In this document: piece after piece, positions 42,000 to 54,341 of the stretch
How positions within the stretch are numbered: the stretch's first letter is position 1
How the letters are laid out: each line of letters starts with the position of its first letter
NCBI RefSeq assembly: GCF_000340215.1
Contig: NW_006921533.1
Span: 7,747,798 to 7,811,797, forward strand
Reading direction: 5' to 3'
Source of the DNA: Pseudocercospora fijiensis CIRAD86
Lineage: Eukaryota > Ascomycota > Dothideomycetes > Mycosphaerellales > Mycosphaerellaceae
Length of the DNA: 64,000 nt
Translations under genes and position numbers: made by a program
Notes under the pieces: generated by a model
Databases searched by the model: none
Told to the model about the DNA's origin: nothing
Seen by the model: the letters and a program-made list of their open reading frames with translations, nothing else

Positions 42000-44900
42000 T
42001 ATTAGTTATACTTAGGTCCTAGTAGATAGATAGGTCTGGATAACTAGGCATTATTACCGCTAGAGGTATAGCTCTAGCTCTAGCTCTAGCTCTAATTATG
42101 TTGCCTACGCTATTGTCTCCGCTAGTTAGGTCTATTACCTAGACTAGATTAATTAACGTAAAGCTATCGACGGTTACTATCTCCTCGCTATTAGCAATAG
42201 CCGCGTCGCTACGATTAGCGCCGCTATTAATACGCTCTCTAGTATCCGCGCTATCGATGTTGTCTATGCTATAGATAGCATTATTATTTACGCCGGTACG
42301 AGTAATGCCTATATCGAGGAGCCGATTAGATTCGTTTAACGCATTAACGACACTAGCTACCGCCTATATACTAGCAGTAAAGATATTATTAGAAACACCA
42401 AAGTTCCTACCTATCTCTTCCGATAGTAGATTAAACTTAGCTAAGCCCTAATTAACTAATCTCGAAGCGTACGAGAAGATCTAAAGAGCCGCCTTCTTCT
42501 CCGTATAGTAGGAAGTTGCTTTTAGGCCTAGAGCTTCTACTATCTTCTAGACATTGACAGTAGCTATCCGGTTCTAAGAAACTAATTCTATAGTAGTAGC
42601 AAGGTCGTAGGTAGAGTTAGCATAGGCCTTAATATCTATCTAAAGCTCCTTGTTTAGCATTTCCTATATCTTATCTGCGCCTACACTACGGCTATTACCT
42701 AGATCGACGACGGTAGAGGCTAATATAGCCTTCTACAAAATTAGATAAGATGTATAGCTTAGCAGCTAACGGAAATAGACTATCTCGCGACTATAATTCT
42801 ACTAGCGGGTACCGAGGAATGCTAGTATTAGATAGTCGATTATGCGCCGTAAGTGTCTAGTATCTATCTTGCGAATTGACTTATAGATAGTTAAGTACGT
42901 ATTAATCTCCTAGAGTATCCGAGCTATAGTAGTAAATGCTAGATCCTTAATATTGCCTTCCTTATTAAGGTCTCTAACCTATGCCTAGCGCGTAAAGAGG
43001 GCTTCGTAGATAGCTAGAACAATCTCGATATACTACTCTAGCTTTATAAAGTTAATAACGGCCTCTACGATATCTATACGGCTGCTAGCAATTCGTACGC
43101 GTATCGCTTTATTATCCTTATCCGTACCCGCACCTCCTTTAGCAACAGATAATGCTTCTAGATGCTTACCTCTAAGGAACTCGATCGCTCGCGGGTCGGT
43201 AGGCATTCCGGTAGCATCGATAAATAACTTGTACTTTAGCTCGATATAGAATCTCGCGGAAATGCGGACTTTATACGACTTATCTATTACCTAGGCGCTA
43301 AGGTAGTACTATGTCTTAGTCCTACTAAGACGAGGTATACCTAGGTTAATACTATCTCCTTCGATGTTGTAAGCAAGCGGCTTACCCTTACTATTCTTGT
43401 TCTAATAAGTACGGAGCGGCGTATAGCTAGCATTTATCTCGATATAGAAGAAGGCTAGAATCGGTACTAACTAAGCCTTGCTATTATATAGTCGGATACT
43501 CTTAGCGCTCTTAGCTTTTACTATACGGTTGCGTGCAATAGTTATCTAGTCTCTAATTACTAAGATTAGCTTATCCTAGAACGCTTCGTTATTTAGGTCG
43601 AGCTTAAGGAAGTCTTCGAAGATGTCCTTATATACCTTATAGGTTTCTTAGATCTTAGCCTTATTATGCTATAAGATAGGCAACGGGACGATAAGCGTCT
43701 TGCCCTTGTTCTTTACCGAAATGGCTAGCTATAGAAAGCGCTCGTATAAAGAGCTACCCTAGACGAAGACAAAGAGACGCTCGAAGCGATTATCTACTAT
43801 AGCTTGCTCTATATCTATATCTATATCTGCATCTGCCTATATCTGTGTCTATGCTACAGCTTAAGTTAATCTGCGGCTACTCTTCCGACTGCTAGCAGTA
43901 GTAGGCTTCTTCTTCTTCTGCTTCTTGCCTTTAAAGTCGAAGTCCTAAAACACCTGCTTAATAATAGGGAATATAGAGCCTAGGGCCTAGTCGATATAAT
44001 ATAGAGATATTGACTTCTTATACTTATCGCTAGAGATGTTTCGGAAGATGCCTCGTACGTTTAGCTCCTTACTATAGTCTAGTATATCCTTTGTAAGGCC
44101 TTCTTCTAGGATCTCTAGGTAGATAGCAAGATACGAGGTCGTTATATTCTCCTACTTAGTATTCGAATCGATAGTCTAAGTTCCTCGTCGATTAGACTAG
44201 CGGCAGAAGTTGTCGTATACTACTACCTAGCATCGGTTGCGGCGAACGACCTTAGCGATAAACTTCCGATAGGCACGAGACGTCTTGCGGGCTAGTCGCT
44301 AGAGGGTACGATATAATAGGCAGATGCCGAGAGTATAGAGGGTGTTAATAACGCGAGCCTTTATACCGCTAGTATATAGGTACAGCCTAAACTACTTGCT
44401 AAACCACTCTGTATCTTAAGCAGCGATCGACTAAGCTATAACCTAAGTAATAAGCATAATACGCTTACGTATACGGCCGAACTTGTCGCTAATAACATCC
44501 CCCTACAAATCCTCGTCGGTATCGCTATAAGCAGCTTCGTCGACCTCTGCTTCTACTGCCTTAGTAGCATTAATACTAGTCAATATCTTGTCTATACTAT
44601 ATCGCTAGTTAGGTAGCAATATCTAAAGCAACTTGTACTAGTTAGGTGCAATATTCTTAATAATCTAGTCTATTTCCTCGAGCTAGTATTCCTCGCCCTC
44701 TATAATACTCTATAGGTCGTAGATATCGAAGAACTTCTAGCTAACTAGTCGCCTAAGCTCTATGCGAAGAACCTTTACGCTAATAAGGCCCTCTCCTAGT
44801 ATAACCTTCTTAATAAAGCGATTAGTACGAAGTCGATATTCTCGCTTACTAGCTTACTAGAGATAAAGCGATACGAGCCTAACGATTGATATATATTACT

Positions 44901-45560
44901 TATTAAGTACGTTTATAACTAGCGTAAACTTCTCTTCCTCGGAAAGCGGGCTCTTACGCTTCTTACGCTTGTTATTATCTTGCTTCTTCGATCTACTAGT
45001 AGCTACCTTGCCCTTCGGACCCTTTGTAGCACTAGCGGCCTTGCCCTTCTTACTATAAGCTAGCTATTCCGTATTAGACTCTTCTTCCGACTCTTCCTCT
45101 TCCTATTTACGATTATAGGTAGGGTTATAATCTAGTCTATATAGCGCGCGCTCTTCGATAAGAATGTCGTTAGGTACTATATCGCTACCTCCCTTACGAT
45201 CGGACTCCTCGTCGCTCTCTAAGGCATCCTCGATAGTCGGCTCGGCATACCGCTAGACAATAGGCGCATTACGTAGGCGGAGGCTACGCTTGTTACGGCC
45301 TGCCTAAGCAAGGGCATCTTCCGCTACCTTCTATCTCGCGCGCTAGTTACGGCGGAGCTTGTTCCTACGTACTATAATAGCGACTTAGTATGCTAGAAGA
45401 GCCTCGAATAGATTACTAGCTAGGGTATCGAGGCCTAATATTAGATGCTCGCCTAGTAGATCTGTATCTATTAGGTCTGCTATAGTAAATCGATAGTCTT
45501 CGGTATTAGTTATTATAAGAGACGAGACAGTCGAGGTAGACGGGTCGGGTATTCGTACGT
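42000..45560 (-). pseudogene. RIP-decayed DUF6589-type protein
   Basis: On the minus strand at about 44400-44170 the frame reads VINTLYTLGICLLYRT, ARKTSRAYRKFIAKV, then VVVYDNFCR, RRGT*TIDSNTK*ENITTSYL (asterisks are stops at probable Gln and Trp). Short spacing before a YDN motif followed by a Gly-Thr/Thr-Ser block is typical of fungal DUF6589 proteins, large repeat-borne proteins of unknown function. Both ends of the gene are set only by where strand-consistent codon structure fades. Assignment rests on this one motif region. Confidence 0.45.
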
Positions 45561-46879
45561 CTATTTGTCGATAAAGAGGTAGAGGTTAAGTTAAAATACG
45601 AGAGACGCTTCTTCGGTAGGTTAGCAAGTAGCAGAGGTTAGTGCTTTATCGAATAGACCTACTTTAATAAAGTCGCGAAAAATACGGAAGATTTACTATC
45701 TTAAAGGCATTAACAACAGCGATTTACTTATTACTAACATAGTAAGATAGTCTAATCTTTAACTATACGACGCGACTAAGACGCGACAAGACGGACACCT
45801 ATATATAGTTAAAGATTAGTCGGCTCCGAGACCTATAGTCGCGTCTAATACTATACGACGGTAGTATATCGCGAATATACGAAACCGACATTAATAGATA
45901 GCGTAGCGTCTCTAGAGCGAGACGATACACGTATAGGAATATGTGCGTTGTTAGCGCTACACAATATAGATCTCTATACACACTATGCCCTTACTAAAAA
46001 GCCGGATTTAGGCTTTTAGAGTAGCTTCGGCGCATTTAATGTATCTTAATACTATAACCTTAGACACTTCCGTGCCTTATATAAAACTAACTTAGGAATA
46101 GACGCTCTACCCGATAATGTATGTTTTATATTAGTGTTATAAAAAGCGACATACGACCTGTAAAGCTAGCTTCGAGTATCTAGTAGAAGAAGGTTATATT
46201 ACTATAGCGCATCGAAATACGACAAATATGCCTATATTAACTCTGCTTAGAATTGCTCGCGCTACAAGCTTATATAGATATTATCGTTAAGCGACAAAAA
46301 GCGACATACGGCATATTATAGGCTTAGGTCTTAGCGGCTAGCTATATACGACTCGTCTCGGCGCGATCGTTATAATATAATAACGCTATATTCTATATAC
46401 TTTGTTAAAATTAGAAATGCCTTCCGATACTATTCTATTTATAATCTAGCAATAAAATTGATATATTTCGCGTTGCGCTATATACCTCTATTTTACGAAT
46501 AGTTAGATCCGTACTTTTCGACAATTTAGCTTTAGACCCTCGCTTCGCTCGGGGCAGCAAGCCGCTAATAATAGAAGCAGGGTCTAAATAGAGACTAACT
46601 AGGCCTATGTAGGTAAACGTCGCGTATATAGAGAGTAGGCGAGCTAGTAGACGGAGTCTCTACTAGAAGTTATAAGATATTCGCTGCTTAAGAACTTAAT
46701 AAGTTAATTAAAGAGAAATAAAGGAAAGGAAACCTTTACTGCGATAGAAGCTCCGGCCTTAGCACGCCCGACGCCCGACGCCCGACGTTAGCGAGCGAGC
46801 TAGCTTCTAATCCATATCCCTAGTAATATAGTCTACTAGCCTGTAAATAGTGTATACAACATGTAATACACTATATATA

Positions 46880-49670
46880 CAGGGGTGGGAAATTTAGCTA
46901 GTATATATACCTAACTAGCCTATTATTAGTAGTTATCGGTACTAATAGGGGTTAGAGCCGTCGCTAGCTGCGGCAATAGCTGCTTAGCTAATAAGTTAGC
47001 TTTAGTCGATTTAGTCGACTAGACCTCTAGCCCTTAGAAGTATTACATTCTTATCGCTAGAATTCGTGTCTTTTCGCGTTAGGTCCGCGTTTGTATATAG
47101 AATCGCGTATAGGATACGATAGGTTATAATAAAAGGGAACATTTAGTATATAGCTAGAATACTATAGCTAGAGAGGAAAATTTTCCTCGTATCTCGAGCG
47201 AAACCTAAATAGTATAGAGGCCTTATTTGAAGGGGATATAATAGACTATTTTGCAGTAGAATTTAACTTATTGTCCCTATTAATCGATCCTATCTTGCCT
47301 ATTAGATTCTATCTCTTTTACTAAGCTAAATAACTAACTAAGCTACTATATCCGACAACTTATCTTCTAGCTAACAACGCCTCTTGCTAGGTGCCTCGGT
47401 GCTAGTGCTATTACTAACACTCGGTAAGCGCAAACGAGCGGAGGATCTATACTAGTTGCTAGTAACTCGCACCTATTTAGAAGGCAAGAACTACCTACGA
47501 GTTAAGTGTAACTTTTGCGGTAATCTCTAGGTTTCTAATGCTAAAGGAAGGGTTATTAGTTATCTGTCTGTATGCCGTATTCTCCCTAAGGAGCACTAGT
47601 AGGAGTATTAGCCTAAGAAGGTAGCTATTAATAAGGATATTAGTACTAAGTTTAAGGCGCCTATTCCTCGAGCTAAGAAGGAACAGACGATTCTAATCGG
47701 CGGTAACAGCTTTATTAACTATATGTCTCCTAAAGAGCACGAGGTTGCTTATAAGAGGCTAGTTAAATAGATACTATCGTCTAGTAAGGAGTTATCGTTA
47801 ACTAAGAGTATTTAGTTTAAATTATAGCTAAAGGCTCTTCGACCGGCCTTTACGCCTCCTTCTCGCTAGTAAATCCGCTATAAGTACCTACCTCGTATTT
47901 ATAAGAGGCTATAGGCGGAGATAAATGCTAAGATAGCTAAGAGCTCTCGCATTACATATACGACTAATAGTTAGAAAAACACCTAAGGCAGGTCGAATAC
48001 TAACTATCTCGCGATTACGCTAAGGGCGGCCTTCTTCGTCGGTTATAAGCTCGCTAGTGCTAATCGTAGTACGGCGGTTAACTATACTAAAGGTCTCGAG
48101 CGGTCTATAGCGCAATAGGGCGATAAGATTATCGCTTTAGTTGCTAACAATACGAATGTTATAGCAGTAGCCTCGAGGTTAGTATATTTAAAATCCGAGA
48201 AGGGCAATCGCAGCGGCGCTACTTATATACAGTCCGCGAGCGGTCCGATTATTAGAGCTTATCTATTAGCTAACAAATTTTTAAGGTTACGGAGAAGAGA
48301 CCCTACCTCGTTACCTTAGGTTGCTATTCCTATACTACTAAATTGCTTATAAACGATATATATAATTACGATACCGTCGACAGCTTCTATACTAAGATTC
48401 TAGCGGTCTTAAACTACTTCCGGAACACCTATCTTCTATTTAAGCTTTTGCTATAGCTTAGTAATAGCAAGGTGCGGCGATTTTAGAGCCCCGGAAACAC
48501 TAGATAGCAAGGCAAGCTATATTACGCTAGAGCGGTCTTCGAGAACCGGTTCTAGATACAAGAACTTCGTATCTAAGAACACCTTCTTCTAGAGGGTAGT
48601 AGCGCTAAGCAGCGCGGTGCTTAGGACTACGTCTGCTATCTTATTAAGAACAATAGCTTCTAGAAGCGCTTAGACGAGTATATCAAACTAATAGAGCTAT
48701 TCCTTAAAGTTACTATTGCGCTCGAGACCGACAAACCTTCGCTTTCGTACGTATATTCTAACTATAGGTAGCTTTAGAACTAGTCCTTTATTAACGACTT
48801 TATTCTAATAAATACTATTACCGAAATAATTAGCATTCGATACGACGAGCTATACTACTACCTTATGCTCGTAGTATACCTCGCAGACGCTAAAGAGCGA
48901 TAGCAACCTAATAAATAAGCTATCCTCGTTAGTAACGATAAGCTCTACGAACTCGCCGAATATCTTAAAGAATAGTGCACTTTACAAAGCCGTAATAGCA
49001 AGCGACCTAGCTTCGAGCACGTACCTAAGTCTACTGCCGAGATTAAAGATAGAGCGGCGCTATTACTCGCTAACCTATATACTCTTCGTAACCGTAGCGG
49101 CCTATTTAGCAACAATATCGTATAGCACGCGGCAAAGAACATAAGTCCGCTGCAATAGTAGCATAACCTTATAAGAGACGACTATCCGGAGCTCTTAGAA
49201 CTATATATACTAGTACTATTAATCTGTCTAACAACTAGCGCTACTAAGCGCAACTAGTTAGCTTATAGCTTTATCTATAACCTCCGCTACAACCGCCTTA
49301 CTTACGAGTATATAGAGATGTTAGTCTATTACTATTAGAATCTACGTATCAAGTATAAACTTAATGCTAGTACTAAAGACAACGACGACGACTTCTACGA
49401 TATACTATAAGACCTATTATAAGAGGCTTTTACTCCTATAATAGCCGCTATAGCACAGGCTTTATAAGACAACGTAGGGTTTGACACTGCCTTACAAGAG
49501 CTATTGTATTCTCTAGGACTAGACGATAATGTATTAATTTAGTAAGTAGAAGAGTCGGCTATTCGAGAACTAGTACGAGGTACGTAGGTCGAAGGAATCG
49601 AGAATATCTAATCCTATAGTATAGGCAGCAGTCGTATCTACATCTTTCCTTATTGGTATTTGCACCCCTA
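46880..49670 (+). mobile_element. RIP-decayed hAT-family DNA transposon
   Basis: The left end reads CAGGGGTGGGAAATTTAGC and the reverse complement of the right end TAGGGGTGCAAATACCAA, the typical short hAT terminal repeat (right end C-to-T). Inside, on the plus strand, a BED-type zinc finger (KCNFCGNL, about 47500-47600) opens a decayed transposase. Its later part has GCYSYTTKLLINDIYN (about 48330) and GNTR*QGKLYYARAVFENR (about 48495-48560), matching the hAT pattern of GC..H.L.L..D and TRW. The 8-bp duplication is not recognisable (TATATATA against CGCTATGC), so one end may be damaged. It forms the right edge of island 3, 184 bases from the end3 start. Confidence 0.75.
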
Positions 49671-49854
49671 CGCTATGCCTATTCAGTTATATGGCCCTAT
49701 ATATCCATGGGTGTACACCAGTATAATATACAGTGTACACAACCTCCATTTCTCAGGGGCTGTAAACCCACAACACTACATGTCCCAGACACGCAAGCTC
49801 CATACTACACCATAAAACTCCACCTCCTAAACACACCCTCTCCACACCTCCACA
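49671..49854. other. end3 promoter squeezed against the hAT element
   Basis: Only 184 bases separate the transposon end from the end3 start. It contains two GTGTACAC palindromes (about 49709 and 49735). Confidence 0.5.
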
Positions 49855-51096
49855 ATGTCCTCCGCCAAACGCATCGAACAATGGGAAATCGACCGGTACT
49901 GGGAGATCTTCGCCTCCCTCTCGAACAACTCTACCCACCTCGATGGCTCGCAAGCCGCCTCAGTGCTAAAAAACTCCCAACTGCGCGACGACCAACTCGA
50001 AAGAATCTGGGACCTGGCCGACGTCGACGGCGACGGCCGCCTCGACTTCGAAGAATTCTGCGTCGCGATGCGTCTAATCTACGACCTCATGAACCGCGAA
50101 TACCTCGACGTGCCCAAAACGCTCCCGGACTGGCTCGTCCCCGAATCCAAAGCCCATCTCGTACAAGCAACACGCGCAGTCGCAGGCGGAGGAGAAAGAT
50201 GGGAACGACCGGACTACGACGAAGATGAAGGGCAAGAAGGTCTGAAGGATGGTTTCGATTGGTACATGTCCCCCTCGGATAGAAAAAAATTCGAAGACAT
50301 CTACACCTCATCCCGCGATTCTCGCTCCGGCCTTATAAGATTCTCCGACTTATCCGACCTCTACGAAAGCCTCGACGTACCCGACACCGACGTGCGCTCC
50401 GCCTGGAATCTCGTCAACCCAAAAAGCGAAGAAGGGATAAACAAAGACGCCTGTCTCGCCTTCCTCCACATTCTAAACAACCGACACGAAGGATATCGCA
50501 TCCCGAGATCCGTGCCGCCGAGTTTGAGGGCGACGTTTGAGCAAGGGAAGATAGAATTTAATCTTGACAGGGTGTCGCAACGACAGGCGGCGGCGGAGCG
50601 GTGGGGGACGAATTCTCGAGGGGATGAGAATACGGTGACGGGGAAGAAGGCCAAGTTTGGGGATACGTATCTTTCGAGATTGGGGGTTGGTGGGGAGAGG
50701 AAGGTGAAGGGGACGGATTTTAGTGCGACGCCTAGGGATGGGGAGTGGGAGGAGGTGAGGTTGAAGAAGCAGTTGAAGGATTTGGAGGAGAAGATAGGGA
50801 GGGTGGAGGAGCAGGCGAAGAGGAGACGGGAGAGGGGTGGGAGGCGGGAGGATAGTAAGCCGGCGCTTGTGAAGAGGGAATTGGAGATGTTGTTGGATTA
50901 TAAGAGGAGGGAATTGAGGGATTTGGAGAATGGGGAGGGGAAGGCGAAGACGGGGCAGAGTTTGAAGCAGTATAGTGATGAGATTGGGATGGTGAAGGAG
51001 CAGGTTGATGGGTTGGAGGCACATTTGCGGAAGAGGGAGGCTGCGCTTCAAGAGCTGCGGGATCAGATTGAGGCGGAGAAGGTTGGTGGGAGGTAG
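49855..51096 (+). CDS. end3: Actin cytoskeleton-regulatory complex protein End3
   Basis: Single exon, 413 residues. The N-terminal EH domain begins [18 protein letters not shown] and has the calcium loop [13 protein letters not shown] (about residues 56-68). A second EH domain (about 125-225) starts [22 protein letters not shown] and contains [29 protein letters not shown] follows, then a C-terminal coiled coil rich in Glu, Lys and Arg to the end. This is the full domain order and usual length of fungal End3, which works with Pan1 and Sla1 at cortical actin patches in endocytosis. The coding strand changes from C-rich to G-rich near 50520. It converges on the gamma-tubulin complex gene, with 173 bases between stops. 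Confidence 0.95.
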   Translation: MSSAKRIEQWEIDRYWEIFASLSNNSTHLDGSQAASVLKNSQLRDDQLERIWDLADVDGDGRLDFEEFCVAMRLIYDLMNREYLDVPKTLPDWLVPESKAHLVQATRAVAGGGERWERPDYDEDEGQEGLKDGFDWYMSPSDRKKFEDIYTSSRDSRSGLIRFSDLSDLYESLDVPDTDVRSAWNLVNPKSEEGINKDACLAFLHILNNRHEGYRIPRSVPPSLRATFEQGKIEFNLDRVSQRQAAAERWGTNSRGDENTVTGKKAKFGDTYLSRLGVGGERKVKGTDFSATPRDGEWEEVRLKKQLKDLEEKIGRVEEQAKRRRERGGRREDSKPALVKRELEMLLDYKRRELRDLENGEGKAKTGQSLKQYSDEIGMVKEQVDGLEAHLRKREAALQELRDQIEAEKVGGR

Positions 51097-51269
51097 TATT
51101 GATTGACATTTGCGGGTTCGTGGAGAGTGTTGATACTGTGCATAATGCGCGCCACACGTTAGTCGAGAGTTGGTACGATACGATACCCTTAGGTGGAGCA
51201 ATCAATCAATATAAGCTGTAATTCAACTTTCTCGATTCAGATAGGCCTACGTATGGTATAGAACAAAGA

Positions 51270-53948
51270 CTACCACGTTTGATCTTGATCTTCATAATGT
51301 CCATTCCAATTCAATCTCAGCAGTAACGTCCTCAAGACCTCAGCATCTTCTGCTTCCGCCGCAGCCAGTGACTTGGGAGGTTTGTCAGCAGTCTGCTTAA
51401 GCAGATCTACGAAAGCTTTGACCGAGTCATGGAAGTCTTGAGCGAGAGCTCCGAAGTTGTGCGTCGTGACAGCATATGCAGCTTTGAGCAAAGCAGCGAA
51501 TACCGTCTCGACAGAATTCCGCAGCTTCTCATGTTTGCGCTTGAGGAAGAGTCTGCTTCGGATGCGATCTAAACATGCCTCGTGGATGTGTTGGAGACCT
51601 TCGATGCCGAGGTGGGCGCGGGTGCCGATTTCGTTTTTTGTATCTTCTTCTTCGAGTTTTCGTTCGAGGTTGAGGATTGATTGTATGAGTTCTTGCCAGG
51701 GAGGTGCGATACCGAGGTCCATGATGTGGGAAACGAGGATGCTGACGAAGAGTTGAGATTCTTGGGCGAAGGTTGAAGCTATGGCGGATGGTCGGGTCTT
51801 GAGCACTTGCTTTGATAGCTCGCCGGTGGCGTGGACTAGTCTCAGGAGTTTGAGCAGGAAGCGGAAAATCTCGTCGTAGTTGTTGAGAGCGTTAGATGTC
51901 AGCACCGCATCTAATGGGGCAGTGACATTGTACTGCAGCCTTAAGAAATCCAAGGCATAGATGGAGTGTGGGTCCAGTACTCTATCGATCTCAACTTCTG
52001 GCAACTCACGTATCGCAAAGCTCAAGTTTTCTGATATCGAGGCGTCGCCGGCAGAGTCGTCAAGAATACCCATCAACGAAAGTTGCAGCTCAGAACTAGC
52101 AGGTGGCCAGCGCTCATCATGCGACGCTCCCAGACGCAGGCCGACGGTCTCTGCTGTTGGGACTGTGCCACGCCTTCGCTCAGCAGATTGCACATCCTCG
52201 CTGAATAGTGCTGCACACATTCTTGATACGAAGTTGCCATTGCCGAACATCTGGAAGGACCTCTGAGTAGCGAGGTGATGCCTCAATCGGTGCTCACGCA
52301 AGAGTTGTCGCAGGATAACGCCATTGACCAATTTGTTCTGGGTTGCAATCAAAGGCCTGAGATGTGCAATGAGTGACAGGTCAAGAACACGCTTGTTCAG
52401 GTCGGGAGTCACATCATTGTCGCTCTCGTGGTGATTCAGAGCTGCCACTGCTGTGTGGTGCAGCGAATGTCCGATATTCTCGACGTGCGAAGTGGGCAGT
52501 TGCGACATCAGAGTGTCCAAGTCGGTAAGGTACAGATCATGAGCATCAGAGTCCTGCCACAATGTATCTACCACAATTGACGCCCTGATGTCTGCAGTAG
52601 TCGGCTCAGCGTTCGGTCTCCCTTTCACGAGTAAAGAAATCATGTCCTCTTGATAACTTCGCGCAGTTTCTGCTATGCTCGACGAATCCAATGCACTGTC
52701 GGTGAAGCATGCGACGGGCGATAGGCTTGCGAGTTGAACTGTTCGTACTCCTGTGAGAGCATGGTTGGAATCAATTTGCCGCAGAAGGGAGACTGCAGAG
52801 GTCGTTTCGTAGAGCAGATTACGATCCTCAGCACTGACAAACGCCGTGCTGGATTGGATACTGGACTTGAAGTCTTGTGCGGCATCATCATCTGAAACTC
52901 CTGCGACTGGATCCGCAAATCCCAGATTGCCCGCCAATGTCTCGAGCCAAGGCACGCTCACTCGAGCCAGCAGGATCTGAAGCACATCCGCGAATACCTG
53001 ATCTCTCTGCACTTCCTCGTGAATGCTATCGGCGAGGCGAGAAATAACGCTTTCATCAGATTGACAACGCTTGACCGATTCGACAAGCAGAGTCATGATT
53101 GCCAAAAGTTGAGCAGGCCTTGCAACAAGTCCTTGCAATTGCAGCATAGATCTTACAATGGAAACTCTTGCAGAAACACTCTCGTCAATGGCGTCTAGAA
53201 GATCGCCGATGCAACTTTTGAGTGCAAAGACCGCCGGACATGAGTGACGCACACCACGTGTGGTATCGGAAAAGATCCTAAGTCGCTTGATCTGGTTGCC
53301 AATCGTGAGCAGGCTTGCGGTGAAACTTTCTGAAGACCGCAAGCTGGTGCCAGAGATGGCGGCACCTTGCAATGTCTGGTGGAAGGTCTGCTCGGATTCC
53401 TTCCACGAGAACAGACTTGAAGACCGTCCTAGAGCGAGTGCACTGAGGCAGCGAAGCGTGTAGTCTTGGGGCAAGACACCAATGCTTTTTTCTATCGTAG
53501 CAATAGCAGCATCGAAAGCATCAGGTCCTGCTTCTGATAGGTACGCAGTCGCCTGACTATTTGCAACATCCTTGCCTTCAAAAGCTTCCCAGGTATGGAA
53601 TCTACCAGAATCTTCATTGACCTCCAGATGCAGATCGACAGCCCAGATGTCATGTTCTTCCGGCACATTATCATCGCTTGAAGGGCCGAGGATTCCATTT
53701 TCGACTTGATTCTCGACTCGCTCAGCATTGGGACTCAAGTCTGCATCATCTCCGTCAAGGTCCGGGATGCCCAATTCAAGACTGAGGTCAGGGAGCTCAT
53801 GTTGTTTTTGGATTTCTAAAGGTTGGATCCTGTCGTCCCAGGCGTCAAGAATACTTTCATCTTTGTGGAATGTGCGGAAGAACGACGGCTTCTGCCAAAA
53901 TGTTTCGATCTCGAACGGCAAGCCACGTGATACTGGATCGTCGGTCAT
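51270..53948 (-). CDS. Gamma-tubulin complex component, Spc97/Spc98 family (GCP5/GCP6-like)
   Basis: Single exon, 892 residues from the ATG at 53948 (MTDDPVSRGLPFE); upstream in-frame codons are low-complexity His/Ser/Pro. GRIP1-like N-terminal helices are followed by a C-terminal GRIP2 part with YALDFLRLQYNVTAPLDAVLTSNALNNYDEIFRFLLKLLR, a clear family signature, and a final helical block LKRKHEKLRNSVETVFAALLKAAY. Family members assemble the ring that nucleates microtubules at the spindle pole body. The long acidic, poorly conserved N-terminal region fits the divergent GCP5/GCP6 members better than GCP2 or GCP3; which one cannot be settled here. Confidence 0.8.
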   Translation of the reverse strand: MTDDPVSRGLPFEIETFWQKPSFFRTFHKDESILDAWDDRIQPLEIQKQHELPDLSLELGIPDLDGDDADLSPNAERVENQVENGILGPSSDDNVPEEHDIWAVDLHLEVNEDSGRFHTWEAFEGKDVANSQATAYLSEAGPDAFDAAIATIEKSIGVLPQDYTLRCLSALALGRSSSLFSWKESEQTFHQTLQGAAISGTSLRSSESFTASLLTIGNQIKRLRIFSDTTRGVRHSCPAVFALKSCIGDLLDAIDESVSARVSIVRSMLQLQGLVARPAQLLAIMTLLVESVKRCQSDESVISRLADSIHEEVQRDQVFADVLQILLARVSVPWLETLAGNLGFADPVAGVSDDDAAQDFKSSIQSSTAFVSAEDRNLLYETTSAVSLLRQIDSNHALTGVRTVQLASLSPVACFTDSALDSSSIAETARSYQEDMISLLVKGRPNAEPTTADIRASIVVDTLWQDSDAHDLYLTDLDTLMSQLPTSHVENIGHSLHHTAVAALNHHESDNDVTPDLNKRVLDLSLIAHLRPLIATQNKLVNGVILRQLLREHRLRHHLATQRSFQMFGNGNFVSRMCAALFSEDVQSAERRRGTVPTAETVGLRLGASHDERWPPASSELQLSLMGILDDSAGDASISENLSFAIRELPEVEIDRVLDPHSIYALDFLRLQYNVTAPLDAVLTSNALNNYDEIFRFLLKLLRLVHATGELSKQVLKTRPSAIASTFAQESQLFVSILVSHIMDLGIAPPWQELIQSILNLERKLEEEDTKNEIGTRAHLGIEGLQHIHEACLDRIRSRLFLKRKHEKLRNSVETVFAALLKAAYAVTTHNFGALAQDFHDSVKAFVDLLKQTADKPPKSLAAAEAEDAEVLRTLLLRLNWNGHYEDQDQTW

Positions 53949-54341
53949 CGTGCTGCATGTTGAAGAACTTGTTGGGGAGGGTTTTCTGGAAAAGTAAAGA
54001 TGGAGATGGAGATGGGGATGGAAGGTGGAGTGGGATGTTGGCACCGCGTCTGTTTCGCGTTTTTGCCAAGACTTTCCCTGAAACTCTAATTTTGGGCCCG
54101 CTGTGCTGTGAGAGTATCATCTGGGAGGACTTGATTGTGCATAGTTATTGCTACATATGTTCCGCTGCTTCCACCTGAGAGCGGCATTGCAATATGCGCT
54201 GGTATGCTCGGGGAGCCATTGTCTACCTTCGATTGGCATTGCTCAGAGATGAAAACACAGCTGCAACTGCTCCATAGCAATGCTTTTCAGTGAGAGCTTT
54301 GTATTCACCAGAACTGCCCTTAGACCATAATCGCTCTCCGC
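53949..54341. other. Intergenic: promoter of the gamma-tubulin complex gene, 3' flank of the BIM1-like gene
   Basis: 393 bases without a supported gene. A short run of GATGGA/GATGGG repeats lies at about 53999-54022. Confidence 0.45.

Larger units (their letters stand above)
34236..46879. repeat. RIP-degraded repeat island 3 (left and central part)
   Basis: About 12.6 kb dense in TA/TAG with no surviving gene. It holds relics of a helicase (+), a Cys-rich protein (+) and a DUF6589-type protein (-), several short tandem-repeat patches, and long stretches (about 34.3-34.9, 40.0-41.9 and 45.6-46.9 kb) in which nothing was identified. Strong RIP shows it was repeated in the genome. No terminal repeats bounding it as one element were found by eye. 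Confidence 0.7.

Noticed and set aside
46872..49678. 8-bp target duplication of the hAT element
   Set aside because: Left TATATATA and right CGCTATGC do not match even allowing RIP changes at the proper position; a similar AGTGTAYACAAC on both sides is offset from the ends and could be chance.
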